Shown piece after piece: positions 20,471 through 29,955 of a stretch of 64,000 nt of DNA. A program made the translations under genes and the position numbers. Numbering within the stretch: the stretch's first letter is position 1; every line of letters begins with the position of its first letter. The notes below the pieces were generated by a model. That model searched no databases and had not been told where the DNA came from. It saw only the letters and a program-made list of their open reading frames with translations. Source of the DNA: Domibacillus indicus (GTDB lineage Bacteria; Bacillota; Bacilli; Bacillales; Domibacillaceae); assembly GCF_000970685.1 (NCBI RefSeq), contig NZ_LAJB01000009.1, positions 19,510 to 83,509 on the forward strand, written 5' to 3'.

Positions 20471-20821
20471 TCACTGCCACTTCTGGCTGTACTCTTCCTC
20501 TTTAAAGCCGACAGCAACTGTATTGTCCTGAATGGCAAGCGGCCGCTTGATCAGCATGCCGTCTGATGAAAGAAGCTCAAGCAATTCATCTTCTGAAGCT
20601 GTGGCCACTTTATCTTTCAACCCAAGCTCGCGGTATTTTTGCCCGCTTGTGTTAAAGAACTTTTTCAGCGGCAGGCCGCTTTTTTCATACGCTTCCTTCA
20701 ACTCGGCCTTTGATGGCGGAGACTCGACAATATGGATGGGTTCATATGATATATTATGCTCATCCAGCCACTTTTTTGCATTGCGGCACGTCCCGCACTT
20801 TGGATACCAGTAAAACTTCAT
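20471..20821 (-). CDS. yusI: ArsC/Spx-family protein YusI
   Basis: A 116-residue ArsC/Spx-like thioredoxin-fold protein with YPKCGTCRNAKKWL near residue 7 (CxxC) and DGMLIKRPLA near residue 87. Spx proper regulates RNA polymerase under thiol stress, but YusI-type members lack demonstrated transcriptional activity. Position next to gcvH is conserved in B. subtilis. Confidence 0.88.
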   Translation of the reverse strand: MKFYWYPKCGTCRNAKKWLDEHNISYEPIHIVESPPSKAELKEAYEKSGLPLKKFFNTSGQKYRELGLKDKVATASEDELLELLSSDGMLIKRPLAIQDNTVAVGFKEEEYSQKWQ

Positions 20822-21052
20822 TTCTTATCACCTCATACACAAGCAGTTCGACACAACCCTTAAAAATCCTTTTTTAAATTGACGGCGGAATTTCTGCTTT
20901 ATTCGCGAAAAAAACCGCCCATTTTAAGAGGACGGCATGCTGATAAAAAAAACACGTCGGCCTTAAGAACGTAACAATAGACCGGCAAACACCACTATTC
21001 TCTGAATGACAGAAGAGGCATAACGCTTTTCCTCCGCCGTTTCCGATTCATA

Positions 21053-21175
21053 CAGCCATGCACAATGGGCTCCGGGCTGGCAGCTGCGCTTTCCTGCAGG
21101 GCGAACGCTGAACCAGCCCGTCCGCTCGTCCTGCGGGAGTTTTCGCCGCCAGCCCTCCGCCCGTCCATTTCAGAA
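21053..21175. repeat. GC-rich structured element
   Basis: Contains a stem GGGCTGG (21074) / CCAGCCC (21113) enclosing further complementary segments, then a second GC-rich half rich in CGCC and CCCTCCGCCCG. Base composition is clearly above the flanks. It resembles GC-rich palindromic repeats scattered in Bacillaceae genomes. Confidence 0.45.
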
Positions 21176-21280
21176 AAAAACAGCTATAAATGAATAATCA
21201 GGCTGTCTTTCTTTTAAAAAGAGAAGGAAACAAATCCTGCTGTTTTCCTGCCTGGACTAAGCGCTGTTCTTCTGCGCTAT

Positions 21281-21408
21281 TTTTAAAAGAATATACAACA
21301 TCGCCTGTTCCACTTTTTATTAAATAATCCATTTATGAGTTTTCCGGACAGAAATCATCCAAAAACGAATGAAACGGCGCTCTTGATAAGCTTGTTTCTC
21401 AACATTGT
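21281..21408. repeat. Degenerate dispersed repeat, copy 1
   Basis: About 125 bp alignable end to end with 59959-60084; both share a run like CAAAAACG...GAAACGGC and end in TTTGTTT-TCAACA-TGT. This copy is the more degenerate one. Confidence 0.55.
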
Positions 21409-21440
21409 GACGTACATCCTTCTTAAAGGAACGCACGGGT

Positions 21441-23207
21441 TTACACAACATATTTCAAGGATGTGTTCAACCGCTCGGCAGCTTCGCGTTTTTTGGCAAT
21501 CACATTTGTCGGCGTATGGCGGCTGAGCTTGCGGAGCACGGACATCATCATACGCAAAGTATCGCCTGATTCAATCGCCACGAGTGTTTCTCTGGCATGC
21601 TGCTCCATTTCATTAAATGCTTCCTGGCAGAAAATTTGTGTATACAGCACTTTCTGCTTATGTTTTTCTTCACCCGCCGCATCAATCGCTTTTTGAGTTC
21701 GCAGCACAGCTGATTCCATTGCATACACGAGATTTACGAGGTCAGCAATGTTCGCCAGCACCTCCTGTTCTTCCTGAAGCGCTTTACCGTATTTCTGCAC
21801 GGCAAGACCTGCGGCGAGGAGTGTAATTTTCTTTGCATTTTTCACCAGCATTTTCTCCTGTGCCAGCGCCGCATCCCCGGGTTCTTCCGGCATCAGTGTC
21901 ATCAGCTCGTTCTGCAGCTCTTTTGCTTTCTCAAATAACGGCAGCTCGCCCTTTATCGCTTTTTTCACAAATGTACCCGGCACAAGCAGCCGGTTAATTT
22001 CATTGGTGCCTTCAAAAATCCGGTTAATTCGGGAGTCGCGGTACATGCGGGCGATTTCGTACTCTTCCATAAAACCATAGCCGCCGTGGATCTGAACTCC
22101 TTCATCAACCACATAATCAAGCACTTCCGAGCCGAAAAACTTGCCGAGCGAGCATTCAATAGCGTATTCGGCAATAGAGGCGGCAATGGCTTTGCCGTCT
22201 TTTTGTTCTTCTTCCGACAGGGCGCCCATCCGTTCTTCAAAGCAGCCGACTGTCCGGTAAATGGCGCTTTCCGCTGCATATAATTTGGAAGACATCGTGC
22301 CGAATTTTTCTTTAATCAAGTTAAAATTAGCGATGGATGTTTGAAACTGCTTGCGGTCCGCCGCATATTTGAGTGAAATATCCAGTGCCCGTTTGGCGCT
22401 GCCGACCGCGCCGACTCCAAGCTTATAACGGCCGATATTCAGTATATTGAATGCAATCACGTGGCCGCGCCCCGCTTCACCGAGCAGGTTTTCTGCCGGC
22501 ACCTCCGCATCGGATAAAATAAGAGTGCGTGTAGAAGAGCTTTTAATGCCCATCTTTTCTTCTTCGGCACCAGTTGACACCCCTGGATAGCCTTTTTCCA
22601 CGATAAATGCTGAAAACTGCTCACCATCAATCTTTGCATAAACAATAAATATATCCGCGAAAGCGGAATTGGTAATCCACTGTTTTTCTCCGTTTAAAAT
22701 ATAATGGGTTCCCGCATCATTCAGCCGGGCAGTTGTTTTGGCGCCAAGAGCATCCGAACCGGACCCCGGCTCCGTTAAAGCATAGGCTGCAAAACGTGTG
22801 CCGGCGGCAAGGTCCGGCAGGTACGCTTTTTTCTGTCCTTCATTGCCAAACAGGACAATGGGAAGTGAGCCAATCCCTACATGAGCTCCATGTGAAATTG
22901 AAAATCCCCCGGCGGCCGCCATTTTTTCTGCAATCAGTGCCGAGCTGATTTTATCAAGACTCAGCCCCCCGTACTCTTCCGGCACATCAGCCGCCAAAAG
23001 GCCAAGCTCACCCGCTTCCTGCAGCAGCCTGACGGAGCGGTCAAATTCATGCTTTTCAAGATAAGGCACTTCCGGCATCACACTGCCCATTACATACTCT
23101 TCGGTTGTTCTGGCAATCATTTTTTGTTCATCCGTAAAGTCTTCCGGTGTAAAAACAGCACCTGCCTCTACATCTTCAATTAAAAAGGAACCGCCTTTTG
23201 CTGCCAT
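21441..23207 (-). CDS. fadE: Acyl-CoA dehydrogenase FadE
   Basis: A 588-residue acyl-CoA dehydrogenase of the FadE (YusJ) type that makes the first double bond in fatty acid beta-oxidation using FAD. Motifs: YALTEPGSGSDA and WITNSAFADIFIVYAK (FAD/substrate contacts), IHGGYGFMEEYEIARMYRD and RINRIFEGTNEINR. The extra C-terminal helical domain of about 170 residues is normal for this subgroup. The start is ATG 23207 after GGGGGA; the longer frame is rejected. Last gene of fadN-fadA-fadE. Confidence 0.94.
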   Translation of the reverse strand: MAAKGGSFLIEDVEAGAVFTPEDFTDEQKMIARTTEEYVMGSVMPEVPYLEKHEFDRSVRLLQEAGELGLLAADVPEEYGGLSLDKISSALIAEKMAAAGGFSISHGAHVGIGSLPIVLFGNEGQKKAYLPDLAAGTRFAAYALTEPGSGSDALGAKTTARLNDAGTHYILNGEKQWITNSAFADIFIVYAKIDGEQFSAFIVEKGYPGVSTGAEEEKMGIKSSSTRTLILSDAEVPAENLLGEAGRGHVIAFNILNIGRYKLGVGAVGSAKRALDISLKYAADRKQFQTSIANFNLIKEKFGTMSSKLYAAESAIYRTVGCFEERMGALSEEEQKDGKAIAASIAEYAIECSLGKFFGSEVLDYVVDEGVQIHGGYGFMEEYEIARMYRDSRINRIFEGTNEINRLLVPGTFVKKAIKGELPLFEKAKELQNELMTLMPEEPGDAALAQEKMLVKNAKKITLLAAGLAVQKYGKALQEEQEVLANIADLVNLVYAMESAVLRTQKAIDAAGEEKHKQKVLYTQIFCQEAFNEMEQHARETLVAIESGDTLRMMMSVLRKLSRHTPTNVIAKKREAAERLNTSLKYVV

Positions 23208-23344
23208 GATCATTTCCCCCTTGTATTCCGCCATATAGTGACGGGCATAGATTTTCCGCCCTGGCTCATCGGAAGAGCAGAAAGGACCGGCGGAAGATCC
23301 TGCTGCCTGCAAAGCCTTAACACGCCGCTGATGAAAGGTTCAAA

Positions 23345-24523
23345 TCAGTTGATCAGCTCGAATACTCCGGCGGCTCCCATTCCGCCTCCAATGCACATGG
23401 TGACTACCCCAAATTGCTGGCCGCGGCGTTTTAATTCATGAAGAAGCGTCAAAGTCAGCTTCGTTCCCGTACAGCCAAGAGGATGGCCGAGCGCGATGGC
23501 GCCGCCGTTTACATTTACTTTCTCTTCATCGAGTCCCAGTTCCCTAATAACCTGGATTGCCTGAGAAGCAAATGCTTCATTCAATTCAAATAAATCAATA
23601 TCCGCCAGTTCCAGCCCCGCGAGCTTAAGTGCTTTTGGCACAGCGGCGACCGGCCCGATTCCCATAATTTCCGGCGGTACCCCTGCCACCGCAAAGGAAC
23701 GGAACCTGGCGAGCGGCTGCAGGCCAAGCGCTTCCGCCTGCTCCCGTTCCATTACGAGCACTGCTGCTGCTCCATCCGATGTCTGTGACGCATTTCCGGC
23801 AGTAACAGACCCTTCTGCCGAAAAAGCAGGCCGAAGCTTCGCCAGCCCTTCCATCGATGTTTCATGGCGCACTCCTTCATCCATTGAAAAGGTTATGTGT
23901 TCTTCCTGTATTTTAAAGTCATCACCCACTTGCCGGAATGTAACATCCACCGGCACAATTTCGTCCGTAAACTTTCCTTCTGAAATGGCGCGGGCTGCTT
24001 TTCTGTGGCTTTGAACGGCAAATGCATCCTGGTCCTCGCGTAAAATTCCATACTTTTTGGCTACTTCTTCTGCGGTATGGCCCATTGACATATAATAGCC
24101 CGGCATCTCCTCTGCAATTTTGACATTCGGCCGGGCAACATGGCCCATCATCGGCACCAGGCTCATCGATTCCACTCCGCCTGCGATCACAGTACTGGCA
24201 TGGCCGAGCATAATCCGCTCCGCTGCACTGGCGATTGACTGAAGGCCTGAAGAGCAGTACCGGTTGATCGTAATGGCCGGCACGTCATGGGACAGCCCGG
24301 CAAGCGCGCCAATATTCCGCGCAACGTTTAACCCCTGTTCCGCTTCCGGCATCGCACAGCCAATAATGACATCGTCAATTTCTCCGTCGTAGCTTCCCGC
24401 CCGCCTGAGTGTTTCTTTGATAACGAGTGCACCAAGATCATCGGGGCGCGTATAACGAAGTGTCCCTTTTTTCGCCTTGCCGACCGGTGTCCGTGCCCCC
24501 GTGACAATAACCGCTTCTTTCAT
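23345..24523 (-). CDS. fadA: Acetyl-CoA C-acyltransferase (thiolase) FadA
   Basis: A 392-residue degradative thiolase that releases acetyl-CoA in the last step of beta-oxidation. The acyl-accepting cysteine is C90 in [10 protein letters not shown], the histidine is in [14 protein letters not shown], and the second cysteine is in [10 protein letters not shown] at the C-terminus. It follows fadN by 13 bp; the 137 bp gap to fadE contains no gene. Confidence 0.95.
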   Translation of the reverse strand: MKEAVIVTGARTPVGKAKKGTLRYTRPDDLGALVIKETLRRAGSYDGEIDDVIIGCAMPEAEQGLNVARNIGALAGLSHDVPAITINRYCSSGLQSIASAAERIMLGHASTVIAGGVESMSLVPMMGHVARPNVKIAEEMPGYYMSMGHTAEEVAKKYGILREDQDAFAVQSHRKAARAISEGKFTDEIVPVDVTFRQVGDDFKIQEEHITFSMDEGVRHETSMEGLAKLRPAFSAEGSVTAGNASQTSDGAAAVLVMEREQAEALGLQPLARFRSFAVAGVPPEIMGIGPVAAVPKALKLAGLELADIDLFELNEAFASQAIQVIRELGLDEEKVNVNGGAIALGHPLGCTGTKLTLTLLHELKRRGQQFGVVTMCIGGGMGAAGVFELIN

Positions 24524-24536
24524 TTTTCTCTCCCCT

Positions 24537-26855
24537 TTAATTGCGAAGTGGTTTTCCTTTCATAAGCATATACTGCATACGCTGCTGTGTTTTCGGCATG
24601 GACGCAAGCTGCAGAAATGCTTCCCGCTCAAGCTCTAACAAATACTCTTCCTCAACCTCCGTTCCAAATGGCACATTTCCGCCGGCAATCACCCAGGCCA
24701 GCTTTTTAGCAATGGCCAGATCATGTTCGGAGATAAAACCCGAGGCGTGCATTGACTGTGCGCCTACAAGCAATGCCGCATAGCCGGTTTCTCCCGTGAC
24801 CGGAATTTTTCTGCGGATTGGCGCCGTGTAGCCGGCTTCGGCTAAATAAAGAGCCGCCTGTTTCGCGTCATACAAAAGATGGTCTTCATTTACACTAATG
24901 CCGTCTGACTGGTATAAAAAGTGGCTGCCCCTGGCTTCCGCGGCGGAGGCTGATACCTTTGCCATCGCAATTGTCTCGAATACTTTATTGGCGACCGCCT
25001 GCAAATCATAATTCACGCCATCTGCCATTTGATTTAAATAGCGGATATAAAGCTCTTTGTTCCCGCCGCCGCCTGGAATAAGCCCAACGCCGGTTTCTAC
25101 AAGGCCCATATACGTTTCATGGGCCGCCTGAATATGCGCTGCCGGCAGGCATACCTCGGTTCCGCCCCCAAGCGTCATTCCAAACGGCGCCGCCACCACG
25201 GGCTTTGAACTGTATTTGATTTTCATCATCGCCTGCTGAAACTGCTTGACGGTCATATCAATTTCCCACAGATCATCATCCTGCGCCGCCATTAAGATCA
25301 TGGCTAAATTTGCACCGACGCAGAAGTTTTTGCCCCGGTTTCCAATCACAAGAGCTTTGTAGTTTTTTTCTACTTCGTCAATAGAAGCCGTAATCATTTG
25401 AATAATATCGAGTCCAATCGCATTGTTGGGCGATGCAAATTCAAGCAGGGCCACTCCGTCTCCCATATCGTGCAGCCGGGCACCGCTGTTTTCTTTAATG
25501 ATGGAAGTGTGTTTATTCAGTTCAATCACTTTTTCCCTTTGGGGTAGCGGCTTATAAGATTCCGATAACCGGTCATAGCAGCGCCCATCCTGATAAAATG
25601 CGCCGTCCAGCTGCTTCACCCAGCCCGGCACCGCCCGTCCTTCCGCCTCCATTCTCTCAATTGATCGTTTCACTCCGATTTTATCCCATATTTCAAAAGG
25701 GCCTTCTTTCCAGCCAAAGCCCCACTTCATCGCCTGATCAATGGAAACAATATCATCGGCAATTTCACCGGCAAGCTCGGCTGAATAAAGGAGTACAGGC
25801 GCTATAATATTCCATAAAAACCGGCCTGCTTTATCATCTGCGTACAGAAGGGCCTGCCACCTGGCTGCACCTTTTTGCTGCTTTGCCGCCTCTATTGAAG
25901 CCGCTTTCATTTTTTTACGCTCTTCATATTCCATTGTTTTAAGATTTAACTCCAAAATGGTTTTTCCTTCTTTTTTGAAGAACCCCTGGCCTGCTTTTGC
26001 GCCGATCCAGCCCTTTTCCTTCATCTGCTTTAATTCCTCTGGAATACGGAAGACCTCCCGCTCCTCACCGGTTGTCTGGCCGTATACATTGCCGGCCACA
26101 TGAATAAATGTATCAAGCCCTACCACATCGAGCGTTCGAAAAGTAGCGCTTTTCGGCCGGCCAATCAGCGGACCGGTAACAGAGTCTGCTTCTCCAGGCG
26201 ACAAATTCATCTCTTTCATCACATGCATTGTTTTCAGCAGCCCGAACGTACCAACCCGGTTGGCAATAAAATTCGGCGTGTCTTTTGCCCGCACAACTCC
26301 TTTGCCGAGCACATTCTCCCCAAATGACTGCATATATGCCGTAACGGCCGGATCCGTTTCATTGGTCGGAATGATTTCCAGCAGCTTTAAATAGCGGGGC
26401 GGATTAAAAAAATGCGTTCCTAAAAAATGGCGCTTAAAATCCTCGCTTCTCCCTTCCTTCATGGCACAGATGGAAATACCGGATGTGTTGGATGACACAA
26501 TACTGCTCTTTTTGCGATGAACATCAATAAGTTCAAAAATGGACTTTTTCACATCAAGCTGCTCAACAACTGCTTCAATGATCCAGTCTGCCTGCGCTAA
26601 TTGATCCAGATCGTCTTCAAGGTTTCCAGGTGTAATAAGCGCCGCGTTTTGCTTGGCCGCAAGCGGTGCCGGCTTTTGCTTAAACAGCTTTTGAACAGCA
26701 TTTTCAGAAAGGCGGCTGCGGTTTTCTTCCCCTTCTAAAACAATATCGAGCAAAATAGACGGGATGCCAATATTGGCCAGATGCGCTGCAATGCCGGAGC
26801 CCATCACTCCTGATCCAATAACGGCTGCTTTGCGAATAGGCTGAGCCACGTTCAT
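24537..26855 (-). CDS. fadN: Bifunctional 3-hydroxyacyl-CoA dehydrogenase / enoyl-CoA hydratase FadN
   Basis: A 772-residue fusion. The N-terminal Rossmann domain (AVIGSGVMGSGIAAHLANIG near residues 11-30) and the dehydrogenase domain are followed from about residue 430 by a crotonase-fold domain (oxyanion-hole segments NRGKNFCVGANLA and FGMTLGGGTEVCL). It catalyses hydration and dehydrogenation steps of beta-oxidation. The ATG lies only 2 nt after GAGGGGG; GTG two codons later has better spacing and may be the true start. A FadR box and promoter lie directly upstream. Confidence 0.95.
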   Translation of the reverse strand: MNVAQPIRKAAVIGSGVMGSGIAAHLANIGIPSILLDIVLEGEENRSRLSENAVQKLFKQKPAPLAAKQNAALITPGNLEDDLDQLAQADWIIEAVVEQLDVKKSIFELIDVHRKKSSIVSSNTSGISICAMKEGRSEDFKRHFLGTHFFNPPRYLKLLEIIPTNETDPAVTAYMQSFGENVLGKGVVRAKDTPNFIANRVGTFGLLKTMHVMKEMNLSPGEADSVTGPLIGRPKSATFRTLDVVGLDTFIHVAGNVYGQTTGEEREVFRIPEELKQMKEKGWIGAKAGQGFFKKEGKTILELNLKTMEYEERKKMKAASIEAAKQQKGAARWQALLYADDKAGRFLWNIIAPVLLYSAELAGEIADDIVSIDQAMKWGFGWKEGPFEIWDKIGVKRSIERMEAEGRAVPGWVKQLDGAFYQDGRCYDRLSESYKPLPQREKVIELNKHTSIIKENSGARLHDMGDGVALLEFASPNNAIGLDIIQMITASIDEVEKNYKALVIGNRGKNFCVGANLAMILMAAQDDDLWEIDMTVKQFQQAMMKIKYSSKPVVAAPFGMTLGGGTEVCLPAAHIQAAHETYMGLVETGVGLIPGGGGNKELYIRYLNQMADGVNYDLQAVANKVFETIAMAKVSASAAEARGSHFLYQSDGISVNEDHLLYDAKQAALYLAEAGYTAPIRRKIPVTGETGYAALLVGAQSMHASGFISEHDLAIAKKLAWVIAGGNVPFGTEVEEEYLLELEREAFLQLASMPKTQQRMQYMLMKGKPLRN

Positions 26856-26865
26856 GTCCCCCTCT

Positions 26866-26883
26866 TGAATGAATACTCATTCA
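26866..26883 (-). promoter_or_regulatory. FadR (YsiA) operator
   Basis: TGAATGAGTATTCATTCA on the minus strand, a near-perfect palindrome matching the Bacillus FadR consensus. It lies just downstream of the predicted start of transcription, so binding would block the fad operon until long-chain acyl-CoA appears. Confidence 0.92.
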
Positions 26884-26897
26884 TTTACTATACTTTC

Positions 26898-26926
26898 AAT
26901 ATACCGCACCTTTTTTTAAATTTCAA
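26898..26926 (-). promoter_or_regulatory. Sigma-A promoter of fadNAE
   Basis: Minus-strand TTGAAA, 17 bp spacer, TATATT, immediately upstream of the FadR box. Confidence 0.8.
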
Positions 26927-27031
26927 CTGTCACATGAATGAAATTATTGGGTAAACTAATGAAAAGTCGTGAAAGCGCCTGTTCTTCTGCCTGCTGGCCG
27001 GGGACAAGCGCTGGGAAAGGGTGTGTCGGCC

Positions 27032-28558
27032 ATGCGGGAAAAAATTGTACAATTATTTACACTGATCATAGTTGTGAGCCTTGTTTATTTCTCTATTCGT
27101 TTTTATTCTAATCAATTATCAATAGTATTTACGTATTTGGCCGGTGCTATTTCCGTGCTGGTTGTCTTGAATTTGCTTCTATTTGACTCACGAGGGACCA
27201 ATTCAAAAGTGGCCTGGAGCGCAGTCATTCTTGCATTCCCTCTTGCAGGAGCTTTTGTATACGCTGTATTCGGCCGCGATCCGCGAAGACGGCTGCTGCC
27301 AAAACAGGTCGTATCGGAAACGATTAAGTTTATTACGACCATGCGCCACCTTGGTAAAGAGTTCGATATCTCCGACCAGCTTTCAGAAGCAAAAAACATT
27401 CGGAATATGACCGGCTTTGAAGCAATCGGCGGAAACAAAGTGGATGTGTTAACCAATGGAGAAGAAACCTTTCCTGCTATATTGGAAGCCATCCGCCATG
27501 CCGAGCATCATATTCACATTCAATACTATATTTTCAGGGATGATGAAATTTCCACTCAAATCCGGGATGCGCTGATTGAACGGGCCAAAGCCAATGTGCA
27601 CGTCCGCTTTTTAGTGGACGGTCTCGGCTGCTCCAGCCTCCCTGCATCGTTTTTAAAGCCGCTCCGTGAAGCAGGCGGCGAGGCGTATGCGTTTGATTCG
27701 ATTGTTTCTCCCTGGCTGACACGCACAGCCAATTTGCGCAATCACCGAAAAATGGTTGTCGTTGATGGCCACACTGGCTTTACCGGGGGCTTGAATGTTG
27801 GAGAAGAGTATTTAAGCAATACACCGCACTTTAAAATCTGGCGCGATACGCATATCCGGGTAGAAGGACCGGCCGTCCGGCAGCTGCAGGAAGCATTTGT
27901 TACGGATTGGATTCATGCCACAGGGGCAAAAACGTCCCTGCTGGATGAACTAAAGGAACCGTTCCGCTTCGGTTTGTATTTTCCTTCCAGGGCACATGAA
28001 GCGGATCAGATGGTACAAACCGTTTACGGCGGTCCTTATAATGAAGAGCGTGATGTGCGGGATGCGATGCTCGAAATGATTCAGTCAGCGGAAAAGTCTA
28101 TTTGGATTGCGTCGCCTTATTTTGTACCGGATGATGAAGCGCTCGCTGCCATCAGAGTCGCGGCCCGGAGCGGCAAAGATGTACGGGTAATCGTTCCCGG
28201 CAAAGGCGACCGGTCGATTTCTTTTTATGGAACCAATTCTTATTTCCAGGACCTGCTCAGCGCAGGCGTAAAAGTGTTTGCATACCGCAATGATTCATTT
28301 ATCCATGCCAAAGTTTTATTAATCGACAATGTCCATGCCATTGTCGGCACTGCCAACTTTGACGTCCGCAGTTTTCGGCTTAACCACGAACTGATGACTT
28401 TTTTATACAACCGGACGCCTGCTGTTGAAAAAATAGAAATTGATTTTCTGCAGGATTTCGCCGAGTCGGTTCCAGTCAGCCGCGAGCGCTATGAACATCG
28501 TACTTTTCTAAAGCGCATAGGCGAGTCCCTTGCCCGGCTTCTGTCGCCGATCCTTTAA
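27032..28558 (+). CDS. cls: Cardiolipin synthase
   Basis: A 508-residue phospholipase-D-superfamily enzyme that joins two phosphatidylglycerols. Two N-terminal membrane helices are followed by two HKD motifs: NHRKMVVVDGHTGFTGG and IHAKVLLIDNVHAIVGTANFD. Length and order are those of bacterial Cls. ATG 27032 after AAAGGGTGTG is preferred to the upstream frame, which codes a Pro/Gly-rich stretch unlike the family. Divergent from the fad operon. Confidence 0.93.
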   Translation: MREKIVQLFTLIIVVSLVYFSIRFYSNQLSIVFTYLAGAISVLVVLNLLLFDSRGTNSKVAWSAVILAFPLAGAFVYAVFGRDPRRRLLPKQVVSETIKFITTMRHLGKEFDISDQLSEAKNIRNMTGFEAIGGNKVDVLTNGEETFPAILEAIRHAEHHIHIQYYIFRDDEISTQIRDALIERAKANVHVRFLVDGLGCSSLPASFLKPLREAGGEAYAFDSIVSPWLTRTANLRNHRKMVVVDGHTGFTGGLNVGEEYLSNTPHFKIWRDTHIRVEGPAVRQLQEAFVTDWIHATGAKTSLLDELKEPFRFGLYFPSRAHEADQMVQTVYGGPYNEERDVRDAMLEMIQSAEKSIWIASPYFVPDDEALAAIRVAARSGKDVRVIVPGKGDRSISFYGTNSYFQDLLSAGVKVFAYRNDSFIHAKVLLIDNVHAIVGTANFDVRSFRLNHELMTFLYNRTPAVEKIEIDFLQDFAESVPVSRERYEHRTFLKRIGESLARLLSPIL

Positions 28559-28593
28559 AAAAGCGGACACTTTCGCGAAGTGTCCGCTTTCAT
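28558..28593 (+). terminator. Terminator of cls
   Basis: AAAGCGGACACTT / AAGTGTCCGCTTT perfect stem with loop TCGCG, starting at the stop codon. Confidence 0.85.
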
Positions 28594-28594
28594 T

Positions 28595-28640
28595 CTGTTG
28601 AAAAAAATAGAGCCGTCAAGAAGATATGCTGTTTTTCAAG
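28595..28640. repeat. Short fragment with the dispersed-repeat ends
   Basis: Begins CTGTTGAAAAA and ends GTTTTTCAA with GAGCCGTC in between, the same end motifs as 59959-60084. Only about 45 bp, so the relationship is tentative. Confidence 0.35.
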
Positions 28641-28701
28641 ATAAAATCGTCTTCTCTTTATGGGCTAGAAATGAGCTATTTTCTTTTTAAAAGCAGGGTC
28701 A

Positions 28702-28760
28702 GGGGCTGCGGCATGCCGGTAGAAGCCGCAAAGCGATGAAGCGAGGTTCATCGGTGCCCC
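28702..28760. other. Predicted three-way-junction RNA-like structure
   Basis: An outer stem GGGGC (28702-28706) / GCCCC (28756-28760) encloses two perfect hairpins: TGCGGC/GCCGCA (28707-28730) and CGATGAA/TTCATCG (28734-28753). All positions in the stems pair. It lies in a 300-bp gap with no gene between cls and the M20 peptidase gene, which are convergent. Confidence 0.6.
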
Positions 28761-28862
28761 GTCTCATAGATACTGCCCGTATTGCTTGCGCATAAAAGAG
28801 ATAAACAGGTATTCCAGCGGATCATTAGTTTTTTATACTCCCAAGCATGTCCTTCTGTTCAA

Positions 28863-29936
28863 TTAAAATTCATAAATATATTCGGTTAAAATTTCTTTAA
28901 AAGCAACGAGTGACGCTGTTTCGACGTACTCATTTTTTCCGTGGTGGTTAGCGCCGCACGGGCCGAATTCAACCGCCGGAATGCCGCGGGCCGCATAAAA
29001 GCGGGTATCGGCTGTGCCGTGCTGGCCAAACAGCTGGACGCTGCGGCCGCTTACGCGCTCAGCTGCTTTTTGAAGCCGGACAATTAACGGATGATCCGGA
29101 TTTGTCTGAACCGGCTCTCCTTCACTTAAAACCCGGACCGTCCCATTGACCACGGCTTTTATTTCATTGAGCAGCACCGCCGGGTTCTGCCCCGGCAAAT
29201 AACGGATATCAAGATCCATAATGCAGCGGTCCGGCACCTGGTTAATCGCCTGTCCGGCCTGGATGCGGGCGAGATTAAGCGATGGATGCTCAAAATACGG
29301 AGTGCTTACACTAAAAATAGGCAGCGCTTCGATTTTTTTATATGTTTCCACTGCATTTAAAATGGCATTATCCCCAAGCCAGGGCCGGCTGCCGTGGGCG
29401 GAAACACCTTCAATTTCGATTTCCAGCTGCAATATGCCTTTTGCCTGGACCGCAATATCAAGGTTTGTTGTTTCTCCGCATATAACCACATCCCCCACTA
29501 ACCCATGCTCGACTAAATATTTTGTTCCTTTTTGTCCGCCTTTTTCTTCATCCGGCACAAGAGCGAGCATTACTCTGCATGGGATTTCCTCCTGTGCAAG
29601 CTCCGCCATCACATGCATCATGACCGCAACTGAGCCAAGCATGTCAAAGCTGCCGCGTCCGTACAGCCTTCCTTCCGCTACATAAGGAATGAATTGATCC
29701 GGGCCAGCCGGGACTACATCCAAATGGCCATTTAAAATGACCGTCGGCCCTTCTGTTCCGATCAGGGCGACAACGCTTTTCAATCCTTCGTTATCAATGA
29801 CTCTTGCATGAACGCCATTGGCCGCGAGCCATTCTGCACAATAGTCGGCGGCTGCGTTAATCCGGCCTTTTTCTACCGTCCGAAATTCAATTAACTTCCG
29901 TGTTAAAGACACAATTGCTTCTTTCATTGCTGCCAA
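28863..29936 (-). CDS. M20-family metallopeptidase (ArgE/DapE-type deacylase)
   Basis: A 357-residue zinc-dependent M20 hydrolase. Metal ligands and catalytic residues are visible in LNGHLDVVP, GRGSFDMLGS, LVPDEEKGG, CGETTN and the C-terminal HHGKNEYV; the dimerisation domain occupies about residues 165-275. It probably removes an acyl or aminoacyl group from an amino-acid derivative or dipeptide. The frame starts at TTG 29936; ATG three codons later is an alternative, with AAAGGAG 13 nt upstream. It follows an MFS transporter by 19 bp, which may import its substrate. Confidence 0.88.
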   Translation of the reverse strand: MAAMKEAIVSLTRKLIEFRTVEKGRINAAADYCAEWLAANGVHARVIDNEGLKSVVALIGTEGPTVILNGHLDVVPAGPDQFIPYVAEGRLYGRGSFDMLGSVAVMMHVMAELAQEEIPCRVMLALVPDEEKGGQKGTKYLVEHGLVGDVVICGETTNLDIAVQAKGILQLEIEIEGVSAHGSRPWLGDNAILNAVETYKKIEALPIFSVSTPYFEHPSLNLARIQAGQAINQVPDRCIMDLDIRYLPGQNPAVLLNEIKAVVNGTVRVLSEGEPVQTNPDHPLIVRLQKAAERVSGRSVQLFGQHGTADTRFYAARGIPAVEFGPCGANHHGKNEYVETASLVAFKEILTEYIYEF

Positions 29937-29955
29937 CCAACTCCTTTTGCGTATG

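Larger units (their letters stand above)
20822..21440. other. 619-bp intergenic region without a credible gene
   Basis: No frame with protein-like composition and a ribosome site was found. It holds a weak GGCGG/CCGCC hairpin (about 20885-20922), a GC-rich structured segment (21053-21175) and a degenerate dispersed repeat (21281-21408). It looks like a scar of accumulated repeats. Confidence 0.6.
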
